A stretch of 64,000 nt of DNA from Psychrobacter sp. (GTDB taxonomy: Bacteria > Pseudomonadota > Gammaproteobacteria > Pseudomonadales > Moraxellaceae): NCBI RefSeq assembly GCF_030454045.1, contig NZ_JAKDJE010000005.1:9319-73318 (forward strand), in the 5' to 3' direction. The notes under the pieces were generated by a model, which saw nothing but the letters and a program-made list of their open reading frames with translations, ran no database searches and was not told where the DNA came from. Below, piece by piece: positions 56,083 through 64,000 of this stretch (positions within the stretch are counted from its first letter, which is position 1; the number at the start of each line of letters is the position of its first letter). The position numbers and the translations under genes were made by a program.

Positions 56083-56125
56083 CGTGCAAGCTGCCCTAAC
56101 TACTAGCTTTGGTAGCTTGCATGTC
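56083..56125. repeat. Hairpin between the dioxygenase and exporter genes
   Basis: ACGTGCAAGCTGCC pairs with GGTAGCTTGCATGT around a 15-base loop, with two G-T pairs. It may be a terminator or attenuator for the dioxygenase gene read leftward; no long T run follows on that strand. Confidence 0.5.
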
Positions 56126-56212
56126 CAAAAAGAATAGAGTGGTTGACTAAACATATAAGTATTTTAGGCTGAATACTATGAATAGACTATTAAACTTTAT
56201 CAAAGAGCAAGC

Positions 56213-57106
56213 TTATAAAAAGCAATACGATTTTTCTTTGAAGAACTCACTATCTTTGATAGATTGACCATTTTCTTTTGCTACATCTAGGTGGTAGCTA
56301 GTAGGGCCTGCATACTCCCATTTTTTTCTAGGCACTTCTAGGTTTATTGCTCTTTGAAGGTCATACTTTGATTCACTGCAGAAAAATCTCATAACAAATG
56401 CAGTACGACTATCATAGTCTCCATCTTCGAGCATCACGCTTTTATGAATAACATTTTTATCAAAAATAAGAGCATCCCCAACCTCGAAATCGTCTTGAAC
56501 GGCGAAATGATCTAGTATCATCTTCATTCCGTCACTATTTAAAGGCTCATCTCGCATCTTCATGTAATCTTCTAGAATTAATCTGCTATTTTCATCATCC
56601 GTACTTTTCTCGACAATCTCAAAAACTGCTGGATCTACCTGCGTATACATGAATGAACCTGAGATTTTATCTCTTGGGATATACTTCATACCTCCATAAT
56701 GGGGGGCACTAACTGGTATTAAAGGAGCCCAAATTGTGCAGCCAAAATCCTCTGCACGATGGTATCCAAAACTCTGTGTCCCAATATGATATGGAAATCC
56801 CTTATCTACCTTCTTCTTAAGTTCAAAAGCTAATGATTGAGCAAAGATCATTTTTCTTTGAGTTAACATACTCATAAACCCTTTAAAGCGATCAGACTGT
56901 ATAAAGTCGATAACAACTGGGTCGTTTTCGAAGAGATCAAAGGCTAGTCGATTAAACCCGCTCTGATACTTATCAGTAGGGGCGTCTATCTGATCGTCTA
57001 TTTTATTTTTAATATAGCTTATAAAATCCTTTGGATAAAAATTCTTAAGCAGTAAAAAACCTTCCTTTCTGAATTTTTCTTGATCTTTCAGACTTATCTC
57101 TAACAT
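56213..57106 (-). CDS. PhyH-type Fe(II)/2-oxoglutarate enzyme with HxG metal motif (candidate radical halogenase)
   Basis: A double-stranded beta-helix oxygenase of the phytanoyl-CoA dioxygenase superfamily. From ATG 57106 (AAGGA upstream) it is 297 residues; a GTG start at 57190 is possible. It begins EISLKDQEKFRKEGFLLLKN. The metal-site His is most likely His107 in FPYHIGTQSF: the 19-residue spacing to the Trp of CTIWAPLIP fits PhyH. Position +2 is Gly109, not Asp/Glu. A second His (His116, HRAED) also lacks a +2 carboxylate. His221 (NVIHKSVM) and Arg234 complete the iron and 2-oxoglutarate sites. HxG/A is the signature of radical halogenases such as SyrB2 and BesD. Function is inferred. 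Confidence 0.65.
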   Translation of the reverse strand: MLEISLKDQEKFRKEGFLLLKNFYPKDFISYIKNKIDDQIDAPTDKYQSGFNRLAFDLFENDPVVIDFIQSDRFKGFMSMLTQRKMIFAQSLAFELKKKVDKGFPYHIGTQSFGYHRAEDFGCTIWAPLIPVSAPHYGGMKYIPRDKISGSFMYTQVDPAVFEIVEKSTDDENSRLILEDYMKMRDEPLNSDGMKMILDHFAVQDDFEVGDALIFDKNVIHKSVMLEDGDYDSRTAFVMRFFCSESKYDLQRAINLEVPRKKWEYAGPTSYHLDVAKENGQSIKDSEFFKEKSYCFL

Positions 57107-57513
57107 AATTTGCTTGTCCTTGCTTAGTTTTAGTTTATTGAATGATGTGGTCATTTGGAATTGAGATAAGCCTTTAGGTATATGAATCACGGTCTTAAAC
57201 TGTAGTAAGATTTTAGTTAGTAAACACTACATACTATCCTTAAGTATTATGTCAATTGTATCTGTCTCAGATCATTCACTCTTTTTAGGATGTGCACTGA
57301 TTTCAAGAAATAGCAATCAAGCAAGGAAAGTAGCGTAGATAATATCGAGCTATTACATAGCTATTGGATACTATTTGGCAAGATCTAGCCATTTGGATTA
57401 CTATCGATTGAATGTAGGGCACGCTCTAGTCTCATTTTTCAAAGGCAGTAACAAAGTCTAATATTGAATATATTCGTTACAGACAAAAGTATAGACTAGA
57501 TTTATTTCTTTGT

Positions 57514-57531
57514 ATACAGACCTGTCTGTAT
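57514..57531. promoter_or_regulatory. TetR-type operator, nearly perfect palindrome
   Basis: ATACAGACCTGTCTGTAT; each half matches the other copies and only the two centre base pairs break symmetry. It lies on the dioxygenase-gene side of the divergent control region. Confidence 0.78.
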
Positions 57532-57737
57532 TTTTATAAAATATGAGCATTCCGGTAGATTAGAATTAAATATCAAACCATTTTTTTAGAAAATATTTAA
57601 TTATTTTACAACGAGTTATCTAAATTTTATTACTCTAGCATGTCGCTCGTCCATTACACCCACTAATGCACAAACATATCTTACTTGAGATATTTTGTTG
57701 ACTTCCAAACAGCTGTTAGGTATAAATATAGCTTGTT

Positions 57738-57755
57738 AGACAGACAGGTCTGTAT
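57738..57755. promoter_or_regulatory. TetR-type operator before the SbnA-like operon
   Basis: AGACAGACAGGTCTGTAT, equal to the complement of the copy at 57514 except for one base. It is 108 bp upstream of the SbnA-like start, a position suited to repressing the four-gene operon. Confidence 0.75.
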
Positions 57756-57862
57756 TTTTTGTAGTCATTTATTTGTTTCTCAGAAAGGAGTCCTGACTAG
57801 TTTAAGCCAACTATCATTATTTTTTAGCTAAATACTAAGCTTCGTAAAAGGAATATACGAGT

Positions 57863-58819
57863 ATGTTATATGATAGTCCGATTAATTTAATGTTTGATGA
57901 TATTTTCTTAAATTTAGATATTCTAGACCAAGAGTCGAAGCATAATATTTATCTAAAAATAGAAGGACTATCATTGACAGGTTCTATAAAAGTTAAATCA
58001 GCTGTATATATGATTGAACAACTAGAGAAGGAGGGAGTTTTAAAGAAGGGAATGACAGTAATTGAAAGTTCTTCAGGGAACTTAGGATTGGCTTTAAGTA
58101 TGGTATGCGCCAACAAAGGGTATAAGTTTATCTGTGTATCAGATGTAAATATATCTCCTTTTAACGAACAATTAATCAAAGCCTATGGTTCTGAGTTAGT
58201 TATTATTGATTGTAAAGATGAAAACGGTGGCTATCTTGGAAGCCGCATAAAATACATCAAGACACTATTGGAAACTCAAAGTGAATTAATTTGGGTTAAT
58301 CAATATGAGAATCAGAATAACGTCAAGGCTCACTATTATTCTACTGCCCAATCTATTTATAACTCATTTGCAAAAGTAGACTATTTGTTTGTTGGTATCG
58401 GAACAACAGGAACATTAGGTGGTGTGTCTTCATTTTTTAAAAAGTATTCTCCAACTACCAAGGTTATAGGTGTTGATACAACAGGCTCTGTCACATTTGG
58501 AGGTAAGCCAGGGAAAAGATTCATACCAGGGTTAGGAACAAGCTCGCCACCAGCTATTAGAAGGTTCTCAAGCTACGACGATATAATTTACATAAATGAG
58601 AATGAAACTATTTCAATGTGCCGAAAATTAGCAAAAAAAGGCTATTTTTTTGGCGGTTCTACGGGGACAGTTCTATCTGGTGTAGACAGATATTTGGATA
58701 AAATAGACGAAAAATCAGTGGTTGTTGCAATATCTCCTGATATGGGAGATAAGTATTTGGATACTATATACAGCGATAGTTGGGTTAAAGAAAAATTTGG
58801 GATGATCTTTTATGAATAA
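57863..58819 (+). CDS. SbnA-like PLP synthase (2,3-diaminopropionate pathway)
   Basis: SbnA joins O-phosphoserine and glutamate to give N-(2-amino-2-carboxyethyl)-glutamate. This 318-residue protein is of the cysteine-synthase fold with the PLP lysine in SLTGSIKVKSAVYM, the phosphate-side loop ESSSGNLGLALSMVCANKG, and GIGTTGTLGGVSSF binding the cofactor phosphate. These match SbnA rather than CysK, which reads PTGSVKDR. It is the first gene of an operon and overlaps the SbnB-like gene by eight bases. Confidence 0.85.
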   Translation: MLYDSPINLMFDDIFLNLDILDQESKHNIYLKIEGLSLTGSIKVKSAVYMIEQLEKEGVLKKGMTVIESSSGNLGLALSMVCANKGYKFICVSDVNISPFNEQLIKAYGSELVIIDCKDENGGYLGSRIKYIKTLLETQSELIWVNQYENQNNVKAHYYSTAQSIYNSFAKVDYLFVGIGTTGTLGGVSSFFKKYSPTTKVIGVDTTGSVTFGGKPGKRFIPGLGTSSPPAIRRFSSYDDIIYINENETISMCRKLAKKGYFFGGSTGTVLSGVDRYLDKIDEKSVVVAISPDMGDKYLDTIYSDSWVKEKFGMIFYE

Positions 58820-59804
58820 TACACGAAATTTTAAGTTATTTACTTCGCAAGATGTAGAACCATGGATAGCTAGTAATGCTAAGAGGATTTTAAATATAGT
58901 AGAAAAAACATATTTACAATTTAGTCAGGAAATAGCTAGAAATCCCGATAGTTATTTTTTAAGGTTTCCTGATTCTAGTATAAATAGAATCATAGCTCTA
59001 CCTGCTCATATTGATGACTCTCAACCTATAGCTGGTATTAAATGGATTTCCAGTTTTCCTGCCAATGTGAATAATGGACTTAATAGGGCTTCATCCGCAA
59101 TTATTTTAAATGATAGAGTAACGGGATATCCTATAGCTTGCTTAGAAGGGAGTCAAATTAGTTCGTCTCGTACGGCAGCCTCTGCTACTGTAGGGGTTAA
59201 ATACCTGCATAAGGGTCTGGAGATCAAATGCCTAGGAGTTATTGGAACAGGCTTAATTTCTCTTGAAACCGTACAGTTCCTGATAAATGTAGGATACAGA
59301 ATTGATGAAATAAAAGTCCATGATAGAGATAAGTCTAGAGCTGAAGATTTTAGAGAGAAAGTAGAATCTATAGTTTCGAAGGTCTCGGTAAAAATTGCAA
59401 GTTTAGAGGATACGATCAAGGAATCAGACCTTATATTATTTGCCACTTCAGCCGTCGAGCCTTATGTTGACGATATGGCTTTATTCCGACACAACCCTAC
59501 CGTCTTACATATGTCTTTAAGAGACTTAGCAACCAATATTATCAAAAACTCATATAATTTTTCTGATGATATCGATCATAGTATTAAAGCAGGATCTTCT
59601 TTACACCTTACCGAAATGGAAACAGGAAATAGGAACTTTATGGTTTCTGGTGCAGAGGGTCTTATAAAGGAAACTATAGAAATAAAATATAACAAACCAA
59701 GAATATTTTCTCCTTTTGGAATGGGTGTTCTAGACTTAGCTGTTGCTCGTGAAATCTATAAAGATATAACTCCTAGTTTTTCTACCGATCACTTTAATCC
59801 ATAA
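58812..59804 (+). CDS. SbnB-like dehydrogenase (2,3-diaminopropionate pathway)
   Basis: SbnB oxidises the SbnA product with NAD, releasing 2-oxoglutarate and L-2,3-diaminopropionate. The protein is of the ornithine cyclodeaminase fold (330 residues) with SGxR-like SSSRTAASATVGVKYL, the Rossmann motif GVIGTGLISLETVQFL, and AGIKWISSFPANVNNGLNRA. Its pairing with the SbnA-like gene makes the assignment firm. Product 2,3-diaminopropionate is normally built into siderophores or antibiotics; no siderophore ligase is present here. Confidence 0.87.
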   Translation: MNNTRNFKLFTSQDVEPWIASNAKRILNIVEKTYLQFSQEIARNPDSYFLRFPDSSINRIIALPAHIDDSQPIAGIKWISSFPANVNNGLNRASSAIILNDRVTGYPIACLEGSQISSSRTAASATVGVKYLHKGLEIKCLGVIGTGLISLETVQFLINVGYRIDEIKVHDRDKSRAEDFREKVESIVSKVSVKIASLEDTIKESDLILFATSAVEPYVDDMALFRHNPTVLHMSLRDLATNIIKNSYNFSDDIDHSIKAGSSLHLTEMETGNRNFMVSGAEGLIKETIEIKYNKPRIFSPFGMGVLDLAVAREIYKDITPSFSTDHFNP

Positions 59805-59818
59805 TATGAGGAGCAACC

Positions 59819-60847
59819 ATGTTAAAGAAAAATAGCATTCGCGTAGATAACCCCGAACTGCAAGATAACTATTGGCCACCCGTAGATACTTATAAAATCG
59901 ACAATATATCTCATTCGTACATAACCACTGAACTAGCCTTAAAAGATTATATTAGTGAGAATGACTCTTATGAGGTACGAGGTGAAAAAATCAATGTAGC
60001 TCTCAGTAATATATATTCATACATATATAATTATAAAGATAGTCCTATATATAATGAAACTGACTCCTTTTTAGAGACTAACTTTCTTAAAAAGAAAGTA
60101 GAACTTGAAGACCATTTTTTGAGAAATTGGTTGGATGTTAGCTTAAGCTCTGAATTTAAAGACCAAGAGTCTTTAGCTGTTTACTTTGAAGACGATTCGA
60201 CTGGGAACGAGGGTATGAACCATTATTTCTTCGACTATGTAGCAGAAGAGATGTCTCGAGAAGCTATGATTCACTTTTTAAAAACTGAGATTTGTAGAAA
60301 TGAATATGTAGATGATGAAGTTTCCCTACTAGTGTTTGGATTGCAAGGACAGATGAAAAAAGTGGCTGCATCAAACTTATGGGATGAATGCGGCTGTGGT
60401 GTGTTAAAGAATTTTCATACTTATTGGTTGAGACAGTTAATAAGAGATCTATCCTCATATGACGAATTTTTGACATGGAGAAGTACAAAACCGTGGTTCT
60501 TTTCCTTAACTTCAAATATTTTTAATGCCTTATTAACTAAACCATCTTTGAAGCTTGCTGCTTATGGATGTTTTACTACAACAGAGCAATGGGTTGAGTG
60601 TCATTTTGAAAAAATCATTAGAGGGATGAAACGAGTAGGTATCACATCTAATGATAGTTTAATATATTTTGATAAACATAAAACTATAGATCCTCATCAT
60701 ACATATGAGCTTATTGAGTCAGTCCGTAATCAAGTTCCCCAGCTAACTTCTGATGAGGTAGAAAAAATCCATTATGGAGCCAAATTAGCAATTAAAACGG
60801 CTGTAGAAGCTTACGATAGAATGTATGAATATTACAAAGGATTTTAA
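59819..60847 (+). CDS. Heme-oxygenase-like di-iron oxidase (HDO), second copy
   Basis: A 342-residue iron-containing redox enzyme. The ligand pattern matches that of SznF-type HDOs: Glu190 in WDECGCG, His200 ten residues later (NFHTYW), Glu256 or Glu260 in TTTEQWVECHFE, and the triad His287-x3-Asp291-x2-His294 in KHKTIDPHHTYEL. HDOs carry out N-oxygenation, decarboxylation or C-C cleavage on small acids and amino acids. It starts 14 bases after the SbnB-like gene with GAGGAG upstream, so a diaminopropionate derivative is the likely substrate. Confidence 0.75.
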   Translation: MLKKNSIRVDNPELQDNYWPPVDTYKIDNISHSYITTELALKDYISENDSYEVRGEKINVALSNIYSYIYNYKDSPIYNETDSFLETNFLKKKVELEDHFLRNWLDVSLSSEFKDQESLAVYFEDDSTGNEGMNHYFFDYVAEEMSREAMIHFLKTEICRNEYVDDEVSLLVFGLQGQMKKVAASNLWDECGCGVLKNFHTYWLRQLIRDLSSYDEFLTWRSTKPWFFSLTSNIFNALLTKPSLKLAAYGCFTTTEQWVECHFEKIIRGMKRVGITSNDSLIYFDKHKTIDPHHTYELIESVRNQVPQLTSDEVEKIHYGAKLAIKTAVEAYDRMYEYYKGF

Positions 60848-62304
60848 TGATATTTCTATTATTACTGCCGTTAATCCTAAGCCTTTTGCTTATCATAGGA
60901 TTTAAGAAAAGTGGTTTTGTATCAGGACTAATAGGCGTGTGTTCTACCCTCGTTATTAGTTACATGATGGAGTCCTTACAACTGGACTTAGGAGTCCTTT
61001 ACAATTCTTTATTGAATACTATCATTCTTACATTAAGTGCATTCTTAGTTATCTTACCTGGCTTAACTCTGAATAATATACTTGAAGATCATGGGTACAA
61101 CAGGAGCTTGCAAGGCTACTTAAAAGAAATGCCTATTGATAGAAACCATAAGGTTATGCTTCTGGTCTTTGGTCTTTTGCCTGCACTAGAGTCTATTACT
61201 GGCTTCGGTGTATCTCTAATACTAGCCGTGCCTGTTTTTATCTCTCTTTTGAAGCAAGAGACTGCTTTGAAAGTTTCTATGTTAAGTATGAATATCATGC
61301 CTTGGGGAACCTTGGGTTTAGCAACGGTTGTTGGTTCCAAAATTTCCAGTCAACCTATTGAATCTTTAGGTTTTCTCACAGCATGTATGAGTTTATTTGT
61401 ATTTATTGTTTTAGGAGGAATCTGCTCATTCGTCCTCAATGAAAACGAAATAAAATACAAAAATTTTATCTTTGGCATCTCTATTGCTTCAACGATTTCA
61501 ATATTATTAATGGTTTTTAATTATATGGGACAAGTGGAGATTGCTGGAGTACTCTCTGGACTGATAACTTTTCTAATCTTCTTTAGCTTCTTGTTAGTTA
61601 AGAATAATTCTAGTCTAATTTCTGAGTATAAGAACATATTGATGAATATATCTCCATATATTCTAGTGATAATCATTCTTGTTATTCTTAAAATTATAGT
61701 ATCTCTTTTTCCTTATTTAATAGAGTCAACTACCTTTCATGGAGTGGGTGTCGATTTAGTTTTCATCAAAAGTCCTTTTTTAGCTATCGTGATAGCCATA
61801 CTACTGATCATGAGCAAAAACAAATCAACTAAAATCAGTATTCCTATTAATAAAACAATCAAAGCTTGTTCAACTCTATTTGTGTTTATATTATTATCTC
61901 AGTTAATGAACTTTTCACAATTCATAGATGAAATTGTAGTTATTTTAAATAGTAATGAAAACTCATTTTTATACCATGTTTCTTCACCTTTGATAGGTAT
62001 GCTAAGTGGCTTCATAACAGGGTCTAATCTTGGTGGGAATGCTTTATTGATGGATATGCAAAGTAGCTTAGGGGTAGTTTATAATAGAGAGCTTCTATTT
62101 TCGGCGATACAAAATGCCAGTGCGGGATTTGCAGTCTTTACTTCAGTACCTATTATTGTCTTGATACTGACTCTCGCAAAAAACACGCAAAAAAGCTCTT
62201 CCAGCATGGAGCAAGCGATGCTCAGGTTTGGCTTAAAATGTCTCGTTCCTATTTATTTTAGTATTGTTCTCGCTGTATTTATTATCGGTAACCTCTCTTT
62301 TTAA
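60847..62304 (+). CDS. LctP-type permease
   Basis: A 485-residue inner-membrane transporter with about 12 hydrophobic segments. The pattern LPALESITGFGVSLILAVPV and SPLIGMLSGFITGSNLGGNA fits the L-lactate permease family. It overlaps the HDO-2 stop by one base (TAATG) and so is the last gene of the sbnA-like operon. It probably carries a small carboxylate, perhaps a precursor or product of the pathway; the substrate cannot be read. Confidence 0.8.
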   Translation: MIFLLLLPLILSLLLIIGFKKSGFVSGLIGVCSTLVISYMMESLQLDLGVLYNSLLNTIILTLSAFLVILPGLTLNNILEDHGYNRSLQGYLKEMPIDRNHKVMLLVFGLLPALESITGFGVSLILAVPVFISLLKQETALKVSMLSMNIMPWGTLGLATVVGSKISSQPIESLGFLTACMSLFVFIVLGGICSFVLNENEIKYKNFIFGISIASTISILLMVFNYMGQVEIAGVLSGLITFLIFFSFLLVKNNSSLISEYKNILMNISPYILVIIILVILKIIVSLFPYLIESTTFHGVGVDLVFIKSPFLAIVIAILLIMSKNKSTKISIPINKTIKACSTLFVFILLSQLMNFSQFIDEIVVILNSNENSFLYHVSSPLIGMLSGFITGSNLGGNALLMDMQSSLGVVYNRELLFSAIQNASAGFAVFTSVPIIVLILTLAKNTQKSSSSMEQAMLRFGLKCLVPIYFSIVLAVFIIGNLSF

Positions 62305-62430
62305 CATGGTAGTCGTTTAATTAATAATCTCAAATTAAGATAGCCATGTATATGGAAAGCTTGAAAATATGGCTTGAAGGTTGTCAATATGTAAATACCC
62401 CATTCTTAATATAACCTCATTATAGAATAA

Positions 62431-62512
62431 CTAAGCCACCCGTCTGTACTCAGCGGGTGTCATATTATCAAGTGAATCATGATGTCTCTCATTATTATAG
62501 ACCTGTATACAA
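62431..62512 (-). pseudogene. IS3-type transposase (OrfB) C-terminal fragment
   Basis: The minus strand encodes IQVYNNERHHDSLDNMTPAE and then YRRVA before a stop, which is the conserved C-terminus of IS3-family OrfB. Upstream sequence is lost. It marks the boundary between the biosynthetic cluster and the transposition genes. Confidence 0.85.
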
Positions 62513-62534
62513 AATACAAAATATTAAAAGCTAA

Positions 62535-63416
62535 TTAAAATTTGGGTAACGCAAACTGTTTATTATCGTATTGAACTAACATTAAATTTTCATACTCATT
62601 ACATGGCTTGATATCTACATCTGATAGCGTTTTTATGCTGATAAAAAATCGATGAAAATACCTAATACCATAGTTGATCCACTGAATCTTTTCCTTATCG
62701 TTTAGTGGGCCGGTTAACATAGCTAGTGCTATAAATCGTCTTTCAAATTTTTGCCGATCCTTATCTCCAACTATTCTATAAGCTGGCTTAATTGGTATTT
62801 GATTAGATGGCCGTTTACAAACAAGGTTAAATTGACGATGATTGTTTAAGTATTGAACAAAAGAAACCATAGCCGTTATATGACCCTTATTCTTGATCAA
62901 GTACCTATCTATTTGAGCTTGTGACGGCGTTTGGCAGCCTCGTAAGCCATAGTGGTGGTATAAAATAATTATGGGTTGAAAGACCGTTCTAACAGAGCTT
63001 GGCTTGCTCTGACGACGCTTTTGTCTTTCATTTAAAAAACACAAGTATTCTTGCAGTATGCTTGGTGGATCATCATCAAAGGCGACGAACATTTCTTGGA
63101 TAGCTGCTTGTGAAATAATAATTTGCTCTGTTGTATTATCGACAAAGATTTGACGAGTTTTTAAAAGCCATCCAAGTACAGGCATATTTTTTTGGACAAA
63201 GTGATTATCAAAGGTGTGAGTTATAATCTTATAGGAGGGTATCTTGCCCCATTGTAAGTCGCATTCTTTGAAAAACTCATCAAACCTGTATGCAGGGGCA
63301 ACGAAGTTTCTTTTGCCCGTCCGACTACGAAGAAATTTACTAAAATCAGTGTAGCTTTGGAATATACTATGACTTAGTTGCTCTTCTAGCTCTCTTGTTG
63401 GGTTTTGATTTATCAT
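62535..63416 (-). CDS. Probable last gene of the island's transposition operon (TniE-like position)
   Basis: A 293-residue basic protein of unrecognised family, without signal or membrane segments; the middle is rich in aromatic and basic residues (CFLNERQKRRQSKPSSVR). It overlaps the upstream tniQ-like gene by 50 bases. In Tn6022-type elements an uncharacterised gene (tniE) follows tniD, so position suggests a transposition role. It could also be an unrelated DNA-binding protein. Confidence 0.45.
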   Translation of the reverse strand: MINQNPTRELEEQLSHSIFQSYTDFSKFLRSRTGKRNFVAPAYRFDEFFKECDLQWGKIPSYKIITHTFDNHFVQKNMPVLGWLLKTRQIFVDNTTEQIIISQAAIQEMFVAFDDDPPSILQEYLCFLNERQKRRQSKPSSVRTVFQPIIILYHHYGLRGCQTPSQAQIDRYLIKNKGHITAMVSFVQYLNNHRQFNLVCKRPSNQIPIKPAYRIVGDKDRQKFERRFIALAMLTGPLNDKEKIQWINYGIRYFHRFFISIKTLSDVDIKPCNEYENLMLVQYDNKQFALPKF

Positions 63417-63927
63417 ATATTTTCAACTTCTCAATTCGTAATTGCATTCTTTCCCAAGAATTATTAACCGCCCTTGCTGACTTAGGTTTAGCAGATATCC
63501 TGTTTGCTTTAATTTGACGCTTTACAGCTGAAGGAAGCTCATTGTAGATAGGTAAAAAGGCTTTTGGTATGATAGGTCGCTTACCCAACCTAAAGCTATT
63601 TTGCGTTAAATTATTTTTCTTACAAGCTAATAGCCAGTCATCAAATTTGATTTTGAGCATCTGGTTGGCGTAGGCGATAAGCATTACTCTTTCCTCGTAG
63701 GATAAGTAATCAAACTTTAGCCCCGTTCTAGTTTTGCTTAGCCTAAGACCATCGATACCACATATACCAAGGGTTTCTACTAAATTTTTATAGATTAATT
63801 CTTTTTCTAAAGTACTCTTTCTTATGAGGTTGATGAAAAATAATGTCAGCTCAAACCAGTCACCAGAGGTTATTGAATGTCCAAAAACTATTGCTTGATT
63901 AGCGCTCAATACTTGTTCAGCCTTCAA
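63367..63927 (-). CDS. TniQ/TnsD-like protein, C-terminal part
   Basis: A 186-residue frame starting at a TTG. The helical pattern SYEERVMLIAYANQML, WLLACKKNNLTQNSF and PKAFLPIYNELPSAVKRQI resembles the C-terminal half of TniQ/TnsD target-selection proteins. The same frame continues about 20 codons upstream (RYSRGGSDAYEFQL) to a TGA, so the N-terminal zinc-finger part is missing or lies in another frame beyond the window. It may be a frameshifted tniQ. Basic C-terminus (KPNKRARRATKS). Confidence 0.45.
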   Translation of the reverse strand: MKAEQVLSANQAIVFGHSITSGDWFELTLFFINLIRKSTLEKELIYKNLVETLGICGIDGLRLSKTRTGLKFDYLSYEERVMLIAYANQMLKIKFDDWLLACKKNNLTQNSFRLGKRPIIPKAFLPIYNELPSAVKRQIKANRISAKPKSARAVNNSWERMQLRIEKLKIYDKSKPNKRARRATKS

Positions 63928-64000
63928 TTGAAACTCATAAGCATCTGAACCGCCCCGACTATATCGGAGACTTGATTGCTTGAGTCAGGCAGCTTTGTCT

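Larger units (their letters stand above)
57107..57862. other. Divergent control region of the biosynthetic cluster
   Basis: About 750 bp between the dioxygenase and the SbnA-like gene, AT-rich, without a coding frame of note. It holds two palindromic operators (57514-57531, 57738-57755). AAAGGA precedes the SbnA-like ATG. The length leaves room for a promoter in each direction. Confidence 0.5.
35824..64000. mobile_element. Genomic island in comM, probably a Tn7-like element; right end outside the window
   Basis: comM homology stops at 35823 and is not resumed by 64000, so the insertion is over 28 kb. Its first bases are TGT, followed by paired repeats like those bound by Tn7-type transposases. 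DNA inside is more AT-rich than the core. comM is the known target of the Tn6022/AbaR family in Acinetobacter, a relative of this host, and two leftward genes at the right edge look like the distal end of a tniQ-type operon. Cargo comprises toxin-antitoxin, nucleotide-modification, CBASS and biosynthetic genes. The transposase core genes are not visible, so family assignment is inferred. Confidence 0.7.

Noticed and set aside
57107..57190. GTG start of the PhyH-type gene
   Set aside because: The in-frame ATG at 57106 has AAGGA upstream and starts at the usual family position; the GTG has no ribosome-binding site.
57863..59804. Staphyloferrin-type siderophore cluster because of the SbnA/SbnB-like genes
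   Set aside because: No NIS synthetase, decarboxylase or siderophore receptor lies nearby; neighbours are oxidases and transporters.
35824..64000. CRISPR array or tRNA genes in the window
   Set aside because: I saw no regularly spaced repeats and no tRNA-like cloverleaf sequence on reading through.

Overview
The window looks like the replication-origin region of a Psychrobacter-type gammaproteobacterium (Moraxellaceae), followed by a large island inserted in comM. Support for the lineage is the dnaA-rpmH-rnpA-yidD-yidC-mnmE order, the moderate GC of the core, and Moraxellaceae-like proteins and neighbours (nrdR-ribD, fmt-rsmB, a LysM protein before dprA, grpE-dnaK). The assignment is by recognition only; no search was run.

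Core chromosome (1-35.8 kb). dnaA is read leftward off the window start. The dnaA-rpmH spacer has three perfect DnaA boxes and an AT-rich tract, so it is the best oriC candidate. Then come rpmH, rnpA, yidD, yidC, mnmE, nrdR, ribD, ribE, a large hybrid histidine kinase, fmt, rsmB, thrC, a LysM protein, dprA, tsaC, a YfcH-like epimerase, a membrane metallophosphoesterase, an HSL-type hydrolase, grpE, dnaK, bioF-bioC, two paralogous small outer-membrane barrels, an NfeD/stomatin pair, hemN and the 5' part of comM. Six parS-like palindromes lie between 5.8 and 21.3 kb, several inside genes. The ribD-ribE spacer has both parS sites and DnaA boxes.

Island (35,824 to beyond the right edge). comM is cut after the sequence for AMNPCP. 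The inserted DNA begins with TGT and two 15-bp direct repeats, like the transposase-binding repeats of Tn7-like elements. At the far right, two leftward genes resemble the end of a tniQ-type transposition operon; the rest of the operon and the 3' half of comM lie outside the window. The AT-rich cargo holds: a 631-aa unknown protein; a MutT-like Nudix protein; a HigB-like/HigA-ImmA toxin-antitoxin pair; a three-gene operon of DUF4031, a thymidylate-synthase homologue with the dCMP-hydroxymethylase-type Asp, and an aGPT-pyrophosphorylase-like (DNA-glycosylase-fold) protein; three small membrane proteins; an ABC-F gene broken by a 17-bp tandem duplication; a proteasome-like Ntn-hydrolase with a small partner; IS3/IS256 debris; a complete type II CBASS operon (capV, DncV-like cyclase ending in Gly-Gly, Cap2, Cap3); and a TetR-controlled biosynthetic cluster.

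That last cluster (53.8-62.3 kb) is the most unusual part. It pairs SbnA/SbnB-like 2,3-diaminopropionate synthesis with two heme-oxygenase-like di-iron enzymes, a PhyH-type Fe(II)/2-oxoglutarate enzyme whose metal motif is HxG instead of HxD/E (the signature of radical halogenases), a LysE exporter and an LctP-type permease. Three near-identical palindromes in its control regions suggest one TetR regulon. I infer a small, possibly chlorinated, amino-acid product; no product is known from the sequence.
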